Shown here: positions 31,904 through 43,204 of the stretch, one piece after another | How the letters are laid out: each line of letters starts with the position of its first letter | Position numbering within the stretch: position 1 is the first letter of the stretch | Source of the DNA: Trichobilharzia regenti | Lineage: Eukaryota > Platyhelminthes > Trematoda > Strigeidida > Schistosomatidae | Length of the DNA stretch: 64,000 nt | NCBI GenBank assembly: GCA_944472135.2 | Contig: OX235264.1 | Coordinates: 92,204,319 to 92,268,318, forward strand | Reading direction: 5' to 3' | Notes under the pieces: generated by a model | Seen by the model: the letters and a program-made list of their open reading frames with translations, nothing else | The model's database searches: none | What the model was told of the DNA's origin: nothing | Program-made: the position numbers and the translations under genes

Positions 31904-32144
31904 TAACGTTCTTAAACCAATCACTGATCATGTGATTTTGGTTTACATTAAACGACTTGAAATAGGATGCTCAGAATATACATAGCATTGTGTCGCTAAT
32001 ATAATACTGAACTTTGGCAATGTGTGGGAATAATATTCTGTTGGAACATATTGTCTCAATCCTACCACTACAGTATCAGTGGTAGTAGTAATAATAGTAG
32101 TATAGTGGCAGAACACAATATTACTTGGTATTATCAATTATTCC

Positions 32145-32235
32145 CTCAGATTCTGAATGCAGCATAGAGCTTCAGCAATACATTTCCATCTTGTCCTACT
32201 GCCAACAGGCCTCCTCAACTGCCGCCTCATCAGTC
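32145..32235 (-). mobile_element. RTE-like LINE tail relic
   Basis: 'attccctcagattctgaatg' and 'catagagcttcagcaataca' match the RTE 3' tail on -. It is cut by the HHR-2 unit at 32240. Confidence 0.45.
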
Positions 32236-32239
32236 AAAA

Positions 32240-32565
32240 AGCTTCGATCTGATCTGATGCTCACTAGTGACTGGCTCTATTCAGGCAGCTAACCTGGGGT
32301 TCTAGTGCGAAACCGTGACCAGTAGCTTACAGGAGATTGAAGGTGAGGCAGTAACTCATGAACTGGCAGAAGTTGGAATTCATGCGCTAGCAGGCCATTG
32401 GACTGGGTCTCAATGGCTTAATGGTTTCTCTACGAGCTTGCTGGCCTTGTAACTAGGTTTTCCAGTGCTTCTCTAACTGATGTCAGCTCATGATGAAATC
32501 CTCCAACCAATCAAGCAAGCAAAAAAATCCCTATAAAATCAATACTTGAGAACTTTCACCTAATC
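32240..32565 (+). repeat. HHR-2 unit lacking the hammerhead
   Basis: 5' body ('gctcactagtgactggctct') and head ('ctcaatggcttaatggttt') pass directly from 'cttgtaac' to 'taggttttccagtgcttctc'. The B box and the whole hammerhead-like block are precisely missing. The tail ends 'tcaatacttgagaac'. Confidence 0.65.
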
Positions 32566-32639
32566 GTCACACGATATCTTGCATGTCAAGCTCAATTGGC
32601 GCTCAACTTGAGCAATGGATTAGCTTGAGATAGTTATCA

Positions 32640-32828
32640 CTTGGCTGTTTCCTGAGCGTATATATCCGATCAATCTCCATTTTGAAGAGAAGATGAAAGC
32701 GTGTAGGCAGACTTGGAGCTATGTGAAAACTCTAGCAGAGAACCGAACGCCATGGAGACGCTCGGCTGAAGCACTATGTTCCTCTAGGAATTAAGGGAAA
32801 TAATAATAATAATAATAGAACTAACTAC
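32640..32828 (+). mobile_element. RTE-like LINE 3' tail
   Basis: 'agatgaaagcgtgtaggcag', 'gccatggagacgctcggctg' and 'ttcctctaggaattaaggg' with (AAT)n, the standard RTE tail. Confidence 0.75.
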
Positions 32829-32829
32829 A

Positions 32830-33066
32830 AACAGTTAAAACATTAACCTCCTTCTGAGAATATTTCATCCTAATACAGCAGCAACACCAAGAATCTGTTT
32901 TTGAACTTTTCTTCAGCTTGATAAATTACTATTAAGGTCAAGTGGACTAACTTATCTCTATTTATAAAATATTCTATAAATATATTATAAAGAGAAATTA
33001 TAGCAAAGTTAATATATACACAAATTATTCTTGGTCATACAGTGAGAGTTTCACAGTGTTTTCAAT

Positions 33067-33112
<46 letters not shown>

Positions 33113-33380
33113 GTGATTGTGATGCACACAGAATAATAATAATCGTATATTTATCACTTTTATTGTCAGTAATTAAAAGTACCAGTTAAATGAATATTTT
33201 CGCCTTGGGTCAAGATAACTAAGGCCAGAAATGGAAAGAAGAATTATGGGAGAACCAATGGCATTTAATATAATATAATATAAAAGTACATGAACTTTGA
33301 AGATGGGTTAATAGATGCATCCCAATAAATAGTTATATATATATTAGCAAAATAGAAGAAACATTATATTTTAGTGTTGT
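32830..33380. other. Unassigned stretch with (TA)n
   Basis: (TA)n at about 33070-33110. No gene or named repeat otherwise. Confidence 0.4.
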
Positions 33381-33384
33381 TTTG

Positions 33385-34145
33385 CAGGGGTTTGATTGGT
33401 TTCAGGATTTCATAATGAACTGACGTCAGTTAGAGGACTATTGGAAAACCACCGAGGAGGACTACAGGACAGCTGTTTCATCCTAGTTTCGGATTCTTCA
33501 AAAGTAGGCACTCACCGATACGGTTCGAATCCACAACCTTCTGGTTAAAAAAGGCGAGCAAGCTTGTAGACCATCAAGCCACTGGGACCCGATATAGTTG
33601 CCAGCCAGTGCATGAATTTCAACTTCTGTCAATTCGTGATATGGCAGTATTACAAGCAAATGTCATCGGTGGCGAGTATTTGTCCTAACACACCGATTTC
33701 ACTTCATGATGAAATCCTGAAACCTATCAAATTCCTGCAAACCGACACTTGAATATCAATCAAATGCTCACTAGTGACTGGCTCTAATCAGGTAGATAGT
33801 TATCTGGGTTCTAGTGGGATGTGGTGACCGGTAGTGTATAGCAGGTCGTGTGGGAGAACAAGTACTCGCCACCGATCACATTCGCTAGTGGTCGCGCTAC
33901 ATAATGAATTGGCAGAAGTTGGAATTCATGCACTGGCTGGCAACTGGATCGGATCCCAGTGGCTTAATGGTCTACGAGCTTGCTGGTCTTGTAACCAGAA
34001 GGTTATGCATTGGAATCTTGTCGGTGAGTGTCTACTGTTAAAGAATCCTAAACTAGGACGAAACAGCTGTCCTGCAGTCCTCCTCAGTGGTTTTACGATG
34101 TTCATCTAACTGATGTCAGTTCATAATGAAATCCTTAAAGACAAA
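33385..34145. repeat. HHR-2 units in head-to-head arrangement
   Basis: The left unit on - (hammerhead-like block at about 33465-33515) has its head near 33540-33590 and its 5' body to about 33690. The + side starts with a preceding unit's tail (33700-33760), then a full + unit with 5' body, head (A box 'tggcttaatggtctacg') and hammerhead-like block near 34025-34080. Tails point outward. Confidence 0.65.
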
Positions 34146-34199
34146 ATTATTAAATGTTAAATGAACTATCAGAATGCCAAGTATTTTGACGTTAAAGTG

Positions 34200-34920
34200 A
34201 TTTATTTATTGTTATTATTACTGTTTCATTGGCTCCCTAGTGCAATATAGAGATTCAACATCATACTTCCACTTTCTTCTATTCTGATTCTTTCTGGTTA
34301 GCCATCTGATCTTCAGTTGTTGTTGTTGTTGTTGTTGATAAGAGTCTCCAATAACCAGTTGGAAGTGCTTCTAGTGATGAGAACCCCAACTTTCTGATCG
34401 ATTTACAAGAACTGACTGAGAATTTGAATTTTGTAGCCTACACTGTGAAGTGAAGTAGATTTCCAAACTAATTTCGGTGTGACGAATATCTTTCTTGCCT
34501 TTCTAATTCTAGTTGTAACATTCTTATCTGTGCTGTTGTCGGTAATTAGAACGATGCTTCCTAGATAAGAGAAAGAAGTCCCCCTTTTCAAATTAGCAAC
34601 AAGAAACTCTGGCTGTGAACATATCAAAAAGGCGAGAGCCGATGGCTCAACAAATATGTAGGAGAAAATCGGGATAAGTCAGGTATACTTTGAGGAGGCT
34701 ATCGAATGACATGTCGCTCAATGCAGGCCATGGCACGAGTGCATGCTTTGTGTGAAGTGACGAGTAGGTCGTTCTTGAGACGGTCATGTGGAGCAGATGG
34801 TGTGAGTTGGAAGATGAGATGAGAAATTATGATCTCAGTCGTGGATCCAGCCGAAGAGGACAGCAGCAATTAGGAGAACGGGAAGAGATGTTGTTGAAAA
34901 GAATAACATTAAGCTGTGTT
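34200..34920. mobile_element. Two RTE-like fragments head-to-head
   Basis: The - strand fragment (34200-34620) has RGTSFSYLGSIV, ATRIRKARKIF and the PKLVWKSTSLHS box, then its tail at low coordinates. The + strand fragment (34620-34920) has the tail region ('gcaggccatggcacgagtg', 'gagacggtcatgtggagca'). Both 3' ends are outside and the join is at about 34620. Confidence 0.6.
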
Positions 34921-34974
34921 TTACAATTCAATAATTAATTATCAGAAAATAATGAAAAAAAATATAATTTATTA

Positions 34975-35480
34975 TCGAGATTTCTAGGGATTCGATTTGT
35001 TCCAAGTTTCATTACAGATTGATACGACAGTAAGAGAACCACTAAAATCAGCAAGGAGTATCGGACGGTTGTCTCGTCTACCTAGTTTGAGAATTATCGG
35101 GAGTACCCATCCTCCACCAGGGTAAGAACCCAGAACCTTCTGGTTACAAGACATGCTAGTTCCTTAGACCATTCACCCACTGGGACACGAATCAATCATT
35201 GCTACCAATTTGGCATTCTAGCACAACTGGCATCAGCCAATGTCATCTGTGGATAGTTTTTCTCCAATAAGTCCAGTGGGGACCACTTAGTCGGGAATGA
35301 CAATAAATACTTGCCATGGATGACACTGGCTAGTGTCTGTTACGCTGAAATCACAGTTTGGTAGAAGTGAGAATTTATGCGCTGGCCTTTAAGTAGAATC
35401 CCAGTGAGTAAATGGTCTACCAGCTTTCATTTTCATCGGAAGGTCCTGGGTTTGAAACTTGGTGGGTGTGTATATTATTA
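34975..35480. repeat. Head-to-head HHR-2 pair, diverged
   Basis: Left unit on - with 'tatcggacggttgtctcgtc' (degraded hammerhead block) and B-like 'gggttcttaccc'. Right unit on + with 'ggtcctgggtttgaaacttgg'. The 5' bodies meet near 35270-35330. Confidence 0.55.
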
Positions 35481-35484
35481 ATAA

Positions 35485-36720
35485 TGATTTACTTTGTTCC
35501 AAAAACAGTACTTGTGATACAGAATAGAATTTTCAGCATTAATCACAATATTGCATCTAAATCGCTCAAATTATAAATAAAATTAATCACACAGAAAATT
35601 TTCCACATTTACAATAGAGGTAGTGTCAAAAACATGCAGCATATAAAATGGAAATAGCAATAATAATGATAACAGCTAGGGTAATAATAATAAGAATACA
35701 AGTGAAAATTGCCGTTGGCTTGTGCCACACAGTATTGTCGATGCGGTATACAAATCCTAGCATGTTTAAAAAGATTGAATATAATGTTCTATTTACATGA
35801 TATGGTGAGGGAAAAAACAAAGATTACAGCCGTCATGGAGATAAGCTGGTGCTTGCAATTACAAGAGTAAAACAAAGAAGCAACAGGACCATAAATATAA
35901 TAGAAATAATAAAAGTAAAACTTGAAGGTATATGAGGATGGATGGATGGAGGAAATTGTTTATTTACTAGATGAAAGAAGGTTAGTTAATTCTTGCCTGA
36001 CATTATTTTCATGACATAAAATACGTGCCAAGTATGGTATCATAGAGTTTTTATACTTAGACGTGCGAGCATACAGTTTTCTGAAGTTACTTCTTGTTCT
36101 ACCTGAGGAGATGCAGCGTGAAAGCTGAGAGTAAATTGGATGCTCCTAGTCAGACAAAATCCCTCTAGCAGATTTATTGCACGAAGTCAAATGCCCATCG
36201 ACAACGATGTTAACTATGTGGTCCACTGGGACAGCACTCACTCTACTGACAGTCTTCAGCATTCTACGAATTATGAAATAGTCCTTTTTAAGCAAACCAG
36301 GAAAGAATAAGGGTGAACAATAATGAAGAATAGGTAGGATGCAAGAGTTTATGGGCTGTAAGAGGAGGAGTGTTTGAGTTATACCCGAGTGTCCTAACTT
36401 CTTAATGTATAATATCAGGCGGAATATTTTACTGGAGATTGCTAAGACATGGGAAGTCGAGGAGAGATTAGAAGAGAGAATAGGTTCAAGATACCTAATT
36501 TCTGATTTGATTCCTATATCACTGTCGTCAATCTTACGACTGTCATGAGAATCGACGGCTTCTTTTAACTGTCTTTTACATCTTAAGCTGAAATTAACAA
36601 TTCGACATTTAGAAGGATTCACTTTAAGACCGTTAGACTCAGACCATTTGCTGACTCCCGATAGAAAGCTATTTATTTTGGTACAATCTAGCTGAATGTT
36701 TGGAACACAGTTTAACACTT
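35485..36720 (-). mobile_element. CR1-like LINE, RT C-terminal half and 3' end
   Basis: The open frame 36718-36146 on - reads WSESNGLKVNPSKCRIVNFS, the thumb segment following the RT catalytic site in CR1/Jockey-like LINEs, then YLEPILSSNLSS, LILYIKKLGHSG, LHYCSPLFFPGL and RRMLKTVSR. The region from 36146 to 35485 holds the remaining C-terminus and 3' noncoding part, ending in the tail shared with 17610 and 56190. The N-terminal RT motifs are missing (5' truncation). The 190-residue open frame suggests a younger copy. Confidence 0.8.
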
Positions 36721-36724
36721 TTGA

Positions 36725-37435
36725 TATATATGTATATATATGTCCAGGAATAAAGACGTATGAACAATAAACAGTGTACTTTTAGTGCACTCTTCAGCTA
36801 CGAAATATACTGTACTTTCGAAAGAAATAAATTTTATTTGGATGTTTAGTTTACTTTATGAACAAATGTAATTAATTTAAGGAAAATAAGTTCATGTCAG
36901 GATATCATACATTTTTTCTCATTGAAATATAAACTATTACTACTAATCTTATAATTGTCATTAGGATTCAAATCACGAAATATACCTATTTATTTATACA
37001 TAGTTCATCGAAGAGATATTTCTTTGAAACGACTTCATTTCAAAGTTTTTCAGCTGGTATTTATATTACAGAAAAAGACATTAACTAGCTTGAGGATTTT
37101 ATGGGGATAGAGATGAAGTGAAACAAGCAATAAAGGTTAATAAAGCAGGATGATTTAATGATGGATTCACCAAATTGCGGTAGAACTCGTCAGCTGCTGA
37201 AAACTCTACATACACGCATATATATATATACTTTTGAAATTACATTGGGAGATATAAGACTGATAAGTAAACAAACTACATTGAATTAATCATGCAGAAA
37301 GACACGTGCGAATGTTTTCCAGGTCATGTTCAAATAGATAAGGGGAGAGAGAGTATGAGAGATCAAAATTAAGATAAATCGCATTACGCTTCAATTACAT
37401 CACTTAAATAAACAATTAGTCATTAGAGAATATAA
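36725..37435. other. Unassigned AT-rich stretch
   Basis: Short TATA tracts (36724-36740, 37208-37220). No gene or named repeat seen. Confidence 0.4.
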
Positions 37436-37439
37436 CAAG

Positions 37440-38525
37440 AATTGCAAACAGAGTAATATCAATAGTAATAGTTATAATAACAATAATAATAATAGTGTTG
37501 AAGTGAGTTAAGATAATCCTCCTGATAAAGAATAGTTTTAAATGAATCAAGAATAATAATAACAAGAGGTAGAATAATAAGTGAACCGTATTTCCATGGT
37601 GGATTCAAAGTGACGACCATCTCCTTTTGTATACAGAGACCTGGTTTATAAACTCGAATTTCACAAACCTCTGCTGACAGTAGTGAATGACTTGACAGCG
37701 TCGATATCATTTCCGTAGTCCACAAGATGTTTTATTATTGATGATCTTGGCACTTTTCACTTAGTTGTTTTCAACTATTTTGGCAAATGCTCCATCATGC
37801 GAGTAGACGATCGCCTTTCCGTACGACCTATGTATTTGCTGCCACAAACACACTCAAATTGATATATACAGTTTTAAGTTTCGAGGATTGGCGACTGGTC
37901 TTTCTCAGATTGTCGAAACACTCGTTTAGTGGTGTTAAGGATAACAAGTTTTGCAGCATGATAAGTTCTCTTGATGGCTTTGTCGAGTCTTCGTTTGACT
38001 CATCTCCTTTGAACGGCAAACTGATATAGACAGATTTCTTTGGAACTGTTTGAATTGTTTTGCAGGGGTAGTTTCTTTAGAGTATTTATTAATGAACTTC
38101 TCAGGATATCCATTCTTAGATAAAATATCCTTCATAGATTTTATTTCATGCTCAGTAGTACTGTCAGAACAAACTTATCGTGCTCTGTTGAACAGTGTTC
38201 TGACTAAGTTCCTTTTATACTGGATTGGAACAAAGCTCTTGAAATGTATTTACTGTCCTGCCCATGAAGACTTTCTAAATATAGATCTTTCGATTGTGCC
38301 ATCATTCATTTTCGCTAGAAAAACGTCTAGGAATATAATAGTATCGTTTTCCTCGTGTTCTGTTGTGAAATTGAGATTTGGATGGCATGAATTGAATTTT
38401 ATCAACATGTCTTCCGCTTTTGATCTGCTTTCACAGACAATAAAAATGTCATCAACCTATCTTAGGTATACATCCGTTTCTTGTATATGTTGCTGCAAGG
38501 TACCGGCTTCTAGGCCTGACAAGAA
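37440..38525 (-). mobile_element. Penelope-like element, RT and GIY-YIG
   Basis: On - in order: YLR.VDDIFIVCESR (motif C region, about 38470-38420), HPNLNFTTEHEEND and FLDVFLAKM near 38330, YIHFKSFVPIQ near 38240, then SKNGYPEKFINKYS (about 38110), and the GIY-YIG core FECVCGSKYIGRTERRS near 37845-37800, with the normal Gly. The RT N-terminus is missing and a frameshift lies near 38050. It is a different subfamily from 24180-25880. Confidence 0.82.
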
Positions 38526-38700
38526 TAATTCGTCTTAGGGTGATATGGAGGAGATCAAACGAGGAAGAGATGAGAGATTATGGACAATCGTAGACCCAGC
38601 TGAAAACGACAGCAACAAATAGAACAAAGTGGAGATGTTATGTTGAAGTGGTGCTTTCCATTCGAACCTCAAGGAAATAGTAATAATAATAATAGGCATA
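38526..38700 (+). mobile_element. RTE-like LINE 3' tail
   Basis: 'ggtgatatggaggagatcaa', 'cccagctgaaaacgacagc' and 'tccattcgaacctcaagga' with an (AAT)n end. It abuts the PLE head-on at about 38526. Confidence 0.6.
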
Positions 38701-38895
38701 AATGGCCCACGAAATCCAGATCATCTAGGGTCTTCTGATCGATTCAACCCATTCCTATCCTCATTGCTCCTCACTGTCTTACGCATAACTCAGTCCATCA
38801 CACTTAGGAATATCACCACTGATAGTGAACGAACAGCCTTGTCTTACTCTTGTCTTCACATCAAATTTCAGGAAAATGAAACCTGTAATAAAATT
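38700..38895 (-). mobile_element. RTE-like RT fragment
   Basis: On -: VRQGCSFTISGDI (motif B region) and, in another frame, a DDLDF segment before motif C. Very short and broken. Confidence 0.45.
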
Positions 38896-38899
38896 TAAA

Positions 38900-39885
38900 A
38901 CAACCTGGATGAATTGATTTCTCAGTGAACAGTGTTATATCGTTTATCGTCTGTATCACAAACACTCTTTAGTTTTAATTCACTTATTTATTTTTGTTTT
39001 TACAAGTTTGACCACGGACTGATATCATTTAGCCAACCATTGAACACCCTGGTTTTCACGAGTGTCACACTTCAACCCTTATCCTCTCAATAGATTTTAC
39101 CAGGTCAATTTGTAAGTCTCACTCCAACTTCACCGTCTTCTCCACCTAGTCAAGGTTTTGTGAGTGCGTTGGCCAGGAATCTACATCAAAACCACGTGTG
39201 TGACTGGCGGGTATCATGTTGCTCAGCCATATTAGGATGAACTAACTGTGTTTGTTAGCCGTAACGTGATGATTGATGCGATGGAGTTAGTTACTCACGT
39301 CATTGTCATGATAACATATTTAGCGATGGAGTTCAGTGTCATCTTAACATATTTTTGTGGGTTTATTTTATTTGTTGCAGCCATAATATATTTTGGCCTC
39401 ACAACCTCACATGAAATTCTAGCATAATTCAGTACAGAGTGTCTAAATCATTTCCTTCATTTTTGAGCTAGCCAAGTTACTGTTACAAGAACCTTCAAGT
39501 CAAACTGATCGAAGTGCCTGCTAGTAAATGATCTTTGCGGTCATTCGGTCATCATCATACTGAAATTATTGATTGTATTATTCAAATAGTCACAGAACCA
39601 TTGGAGAGATTATCACTTGACGCACTATTTACATAATCACTTTTCAATGAATTCATAAAAACTGATCTTAAATCGAAAATCCCGACTGCAACAATGCAGC
39701 AAAATCTAGTGAAAACACTGTTTCTTCAAAGCTAGTAGATACAATCAGTCCAAGATGAGAGATCTCCACTCCAGTTCCCCCTATATCAAAGGAGAAGGAA
39801 GAATTTCCTTCAGTTTCCACTACGTGCTGAGTTGCTAGAGCTGCTTCTGAAGATATTTTGAACTTTAATTGTTGAAATCCCTTAT
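38900..39885. other. Unassigned stretch
   Basis: No convincing gene. Around 39005-39060 there is a weak HHR-2-like tail on -. Confidence 0.35.
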
Positions 39886-39889
39886 GATG

Positions 39890-41030
39890 TTCTGTTCAGT
39901 TCAGAATGTTATAAAGATATATTTTATCTTACTAATTGTTATTATATGAATATTTTGGGCATTGACTAGATGGATAAATTGTCCATTCTGCAAAGTACTT
40001 TTCCGTGACATTGATTTTGATGGAACGATGCAAATTCTATGTAAACATTTTGGGGAACAGGCATGAGTATTCACCATCCACAACAAATGTTTATATCTGA
40101 TGAAGGAATAATACGGTGACTTCCGTACTTTTGTGTCTAAAGCCAACCGTGCACTAAGAAAGAGTTCTACACTGATTCGACGGAGACGGGATGGGGAACA
40201 TAGACGGAGAAAATCCAGAAATTTTCGATGTGGTTGTGTTCTCTGAGATGGATAGTCAATTTGCGAAGCTTTCATCGCCCTAATAGGCAACATAGTCACC
40301 AAATACTTCAATTTGAAGTGAGCTTTTAGAGTTCTCCACGAGTTTATTAGGCATTCATCTCTCCTGGTGGTGACCCTGAAGGTCGTTGGTTGTTTTTATG
40401 CGCTTTTATACACTCTTGGCTACTTGTATTGGAACTGATTTTTTCCCTGACCTAAACTTTGACTCTTTGTGTGTGATATTTCCTTCTTATCGATGTGTCT
40501 ACTGATTGACGGTTCACTGGAATACCAGGCTTGTTTCCTCTGTCTAATATTTGAACATTGTTCCAGTCGAATTGAGTTCTGTCGTTGCCTGAATGCAGTG
40601 GTATGGGGGAGTGGATGTCATGTCTTTTGACGGCTAGCTTATGGTCATGGATACGAAGACGAAGAGGTGGGTAGTCCACATTGGCCGATGTAGTGTTTTT
40701 CGCAGGTGTTACAATTTATTTTGTAGATACTGATGTTTGTTTTATCTTCATTCGTTGTTGAGTCTTTTGGTTGACATAGAACTGAAGGAAGTCATCTTGT
40801 TAGTTTGTGTGTGACGTCCGTTCCTAAAGGTTTGAAGAGTCTTGCAGTGATTTCTGAGATGTCTTTTATAAATGATAGGGTGATTTTCTTTGTGTTTTTC
40901 TTGGGAGATTTTGATTTGATAGATTTGGCTTGGGGGTATATATATTCTGATGACATTCCGTAGATATCCATTGCCAGAACTATAAATATCATCCAGCGAA
41001 CCCCTAAATTGAAGCACTATCAAAAAGTGG
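39890..41030 (-). mobile_element. Penelope-like element (type 3), GIY-YIG and tail
   Basis: On - strand: KINCNTCEKHYIG (about 40715-40680) is a GIY-YIG core. It is followed in another frame by HDHKLAVKRHDIHSP, TQFDWNNVQILDRGN, QFQYKQP-type remains and, at 40310-40240, LKYLVTMLPIRAMKASQID plus the tail 'tcgatgtggttgtgttctct' (reversed). The upstream part is RT linker. An inverted pair of the same type is at 60360-61155. Confidence 0.72.
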
Positions 41031-42525
41031 AGATGTTAGGACGGACTATATTTGCTGGCCCTAAATTCATGGCTGGTGCAATCAATGAGATATTGACTAT
41101 TTATCTATGTATGGTTTAAATTTTCGTAGACTTTTAAGTGAGAGCTTACTATGTATTGGGAATAATAAAAGTTGTTGTTGTTGTTTCTGTGAACGTGGTT
41201 TTCTCAGTTAAATCTAACTTCTGTGCGTCTACTCGGTGTGTACAATATTACGGAGTGATCCGTTATTTGGATGCGATTTGTAGTCAAGTTAGTAGACACT
41301 CACAAAATCACTTACAGTCCGTTACAAGCAAGCCACTAGGACACATTCCAAACTACTGGACAGGTAATTATGCATTGCTTCTGAGAAGAAGGCAGTACAC
41401 TGGTTTCGGCCCTTTTCAAGACCAGAATAGAATGTATTGTCATCATGTGGAGCAACCACTCCACAACCCTTTTGACCCTGGTGAAGAAAAATACACTTGG
41501 GAAAGTTGAAAAATGGGTTATTAATAATAATACCTCAGTCAAACTTATCATGGCTACACTTTAACTGGTGAGTATTTTCTCCTAAGTTTAGATTTACATT
41601 TCATTTCATTTTTCTCATATTCATCCCTACCAAAAAAAAACCCGATGACACTGTACACATTTCCTGTCATCTGCTTTCCACCCCCTTCCCGCCTTCCCTA
41701 GCCAAAAATTAAAAATAAAGAGTTATGCAAAATTTATTACAACTTACAAACAACTGTCAAGCTTTCAAATTCATCTGACCGCCTAACTCGCATACAAGTG
41801 TTTATTAAAATGGGTATAGTTGTCTTTTTTTTAGATTTAAATCCCAAAAAAGACTGTACCAACTGATGGGAGGTAGTAGCCAGTCTGATCGGTTCCTGTG
41901 TTCTTCCGCTCTCCCACTCTCTCTCTCTCCCTCTGTCTCTTTCTCTCCAGAAAGAAATATCTCCTCTCAACATTTTTGTATGATATTATTATTATTATTA
42001 TTACTATCCTTACCTTCTCAAACCTACAAATTTGCTACTCGCAAATCCATTTTCCTCCCTCCCTCTCTCTCTTTCTCTTTGTATCTCAATGTTTACTTTC
42101 ATCGATGTATATGCGAAAAACATTCTGGTATAGGCCAACCAACAATCTTTCGTCGTTTTCACATTCATTCATTCATTCATTCATCATATCGGTTATTTTG
42201 ACAGTCAACTGTCGAATTTTATAAATTGTTTGTTATATCGTAATTGTAAATTCAGCGATATATATATATATATGTATAGGCTGAAAAGGATTAGTAAAAT
42301 GGTTTGTTCATTCGTCTAGCTCATAGGCATTAAGCATTAATCTAGCTGAAACGGTTTTCGATTTTCCCTCCATCTGTCCGTCTGTCGATCTGTCTATCTA
42401 TCACCATTCTTCTTCGACTATTCTCATAAGGTACTTCTGTAATCTCACTATATTTGTTTATCGTTCTTTCATTGATATTTATATACGTATAGATATACTT
42501 TTTTTCTCCAACGGTTAGTTTGGAG
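41031..42525. other. Unassigned stretch with simple repeats
   Basis: Contains a CTCT-rich segment (41905-41950, 42052-42078), ATT and ATTC runs (41985-42003, 42165-42183) and a (TA)n tract near 42257. The open frame around 41138-41509 has no recognised family and no clear splice sites. I see no supported gene. Confidence 0.35.
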
Positions 42526-42529
42526 GCAT

Positions 42530-42960
42530 ATGATCAGTCTCGGCATGCTCACTGGCTGTGACACCAATTAGAGAAGCATTGGAAACTAGTAACTACCGGA
42601 CTATACAGTTAACTGTGTTTTTTTTATCACAGTTTGTTAATGTTCTACAAGGCCATCAGCTTACAATGCGATCATTTAACCACTGCAATGGAATCCAATA
42701 GTGCATGAATTCTAACTTCGTTTAATCCCCGGATGATAGCCTCACTATCGGAGGCGAGTGTCATCGAAGAGTGTTTGTTTGCACACACCCCACCCTGTTG
42801 TCCCCACTGGTCCCGATTTCTCACTAGAACTCCAGGCAGCTCTGTCGTGTAGTTAGTCACTAGTGAGCATCAGAATAATCGCAAATTGACAGATATTAAA
42901 ATTCACAGACCATTAGATTTCATCCCCCCTCCCCGCCGGTTGAATGATTAAACGGCCTAC
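42530..42960 (-). repeat. HHR-2-related unit, diverged
   Basis: 'agagaagcattggaaactag' and 'gttaatgttctacaaggcca' followed by a 5' body ('cgaattctaactt', 'ctcactagaactccaggcag') follow the order of the - strand units. The hammerhead stems are lost. Confidence 0.45.
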
Positions 42961-43004
42961 TTTGTATCCTGAAACTTTTTACTGGATGGCTAAGTTTCGA
43001 AAAC

Positions 43005-43200
43005 AATTTAGTGATTGTCCATAATCATAGTATAAATTATAACTATACAACTTCGAAACTTTCGTTTATCTATTTTTCTTTTTATTTCTTTCTATTCGTC
43101 AGACGCATAGTAATAGAATTTTTCAGATGTCCGCGGTGGACAGGTGTTGAGTCGTTTTTATTATACGCACTTTTGGTTAATTCAATAAATAAAGCTTCCG
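43005..43200 (-). repeat. Penelope-like (type 2) tail
   Basis: Shares 'ccataatcatagtataaatt', 'acttcgaaactttcg' and 'ggacaggtgttgagtcg' with the inverse of 50925-51100, the end of the type 2 PLE. Confidence 0.6.
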
Positions 43201-43204
43201 TAAA

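Noticed and set aside
35626..35820. Small hydrophobic open frame as a membrane protein
   Set aside because: It lies in the 3' noncoding part of a CR1-like copy and is AT-rich coincidence.
38050..38538. 162-residue open frame on the + strand
   Set aside because: The - strand of the same DNA encodes Penelope RT blocks (motif C, FLDVF, NGYPEKF), so the + frame is a shadow.
41138..41509. 123-residue + frame as a host exon
   Set aside because: No family resemblance, no convincing acceptor and donor pair, and it is not compatible with the peptide joining 3355 to 45136.
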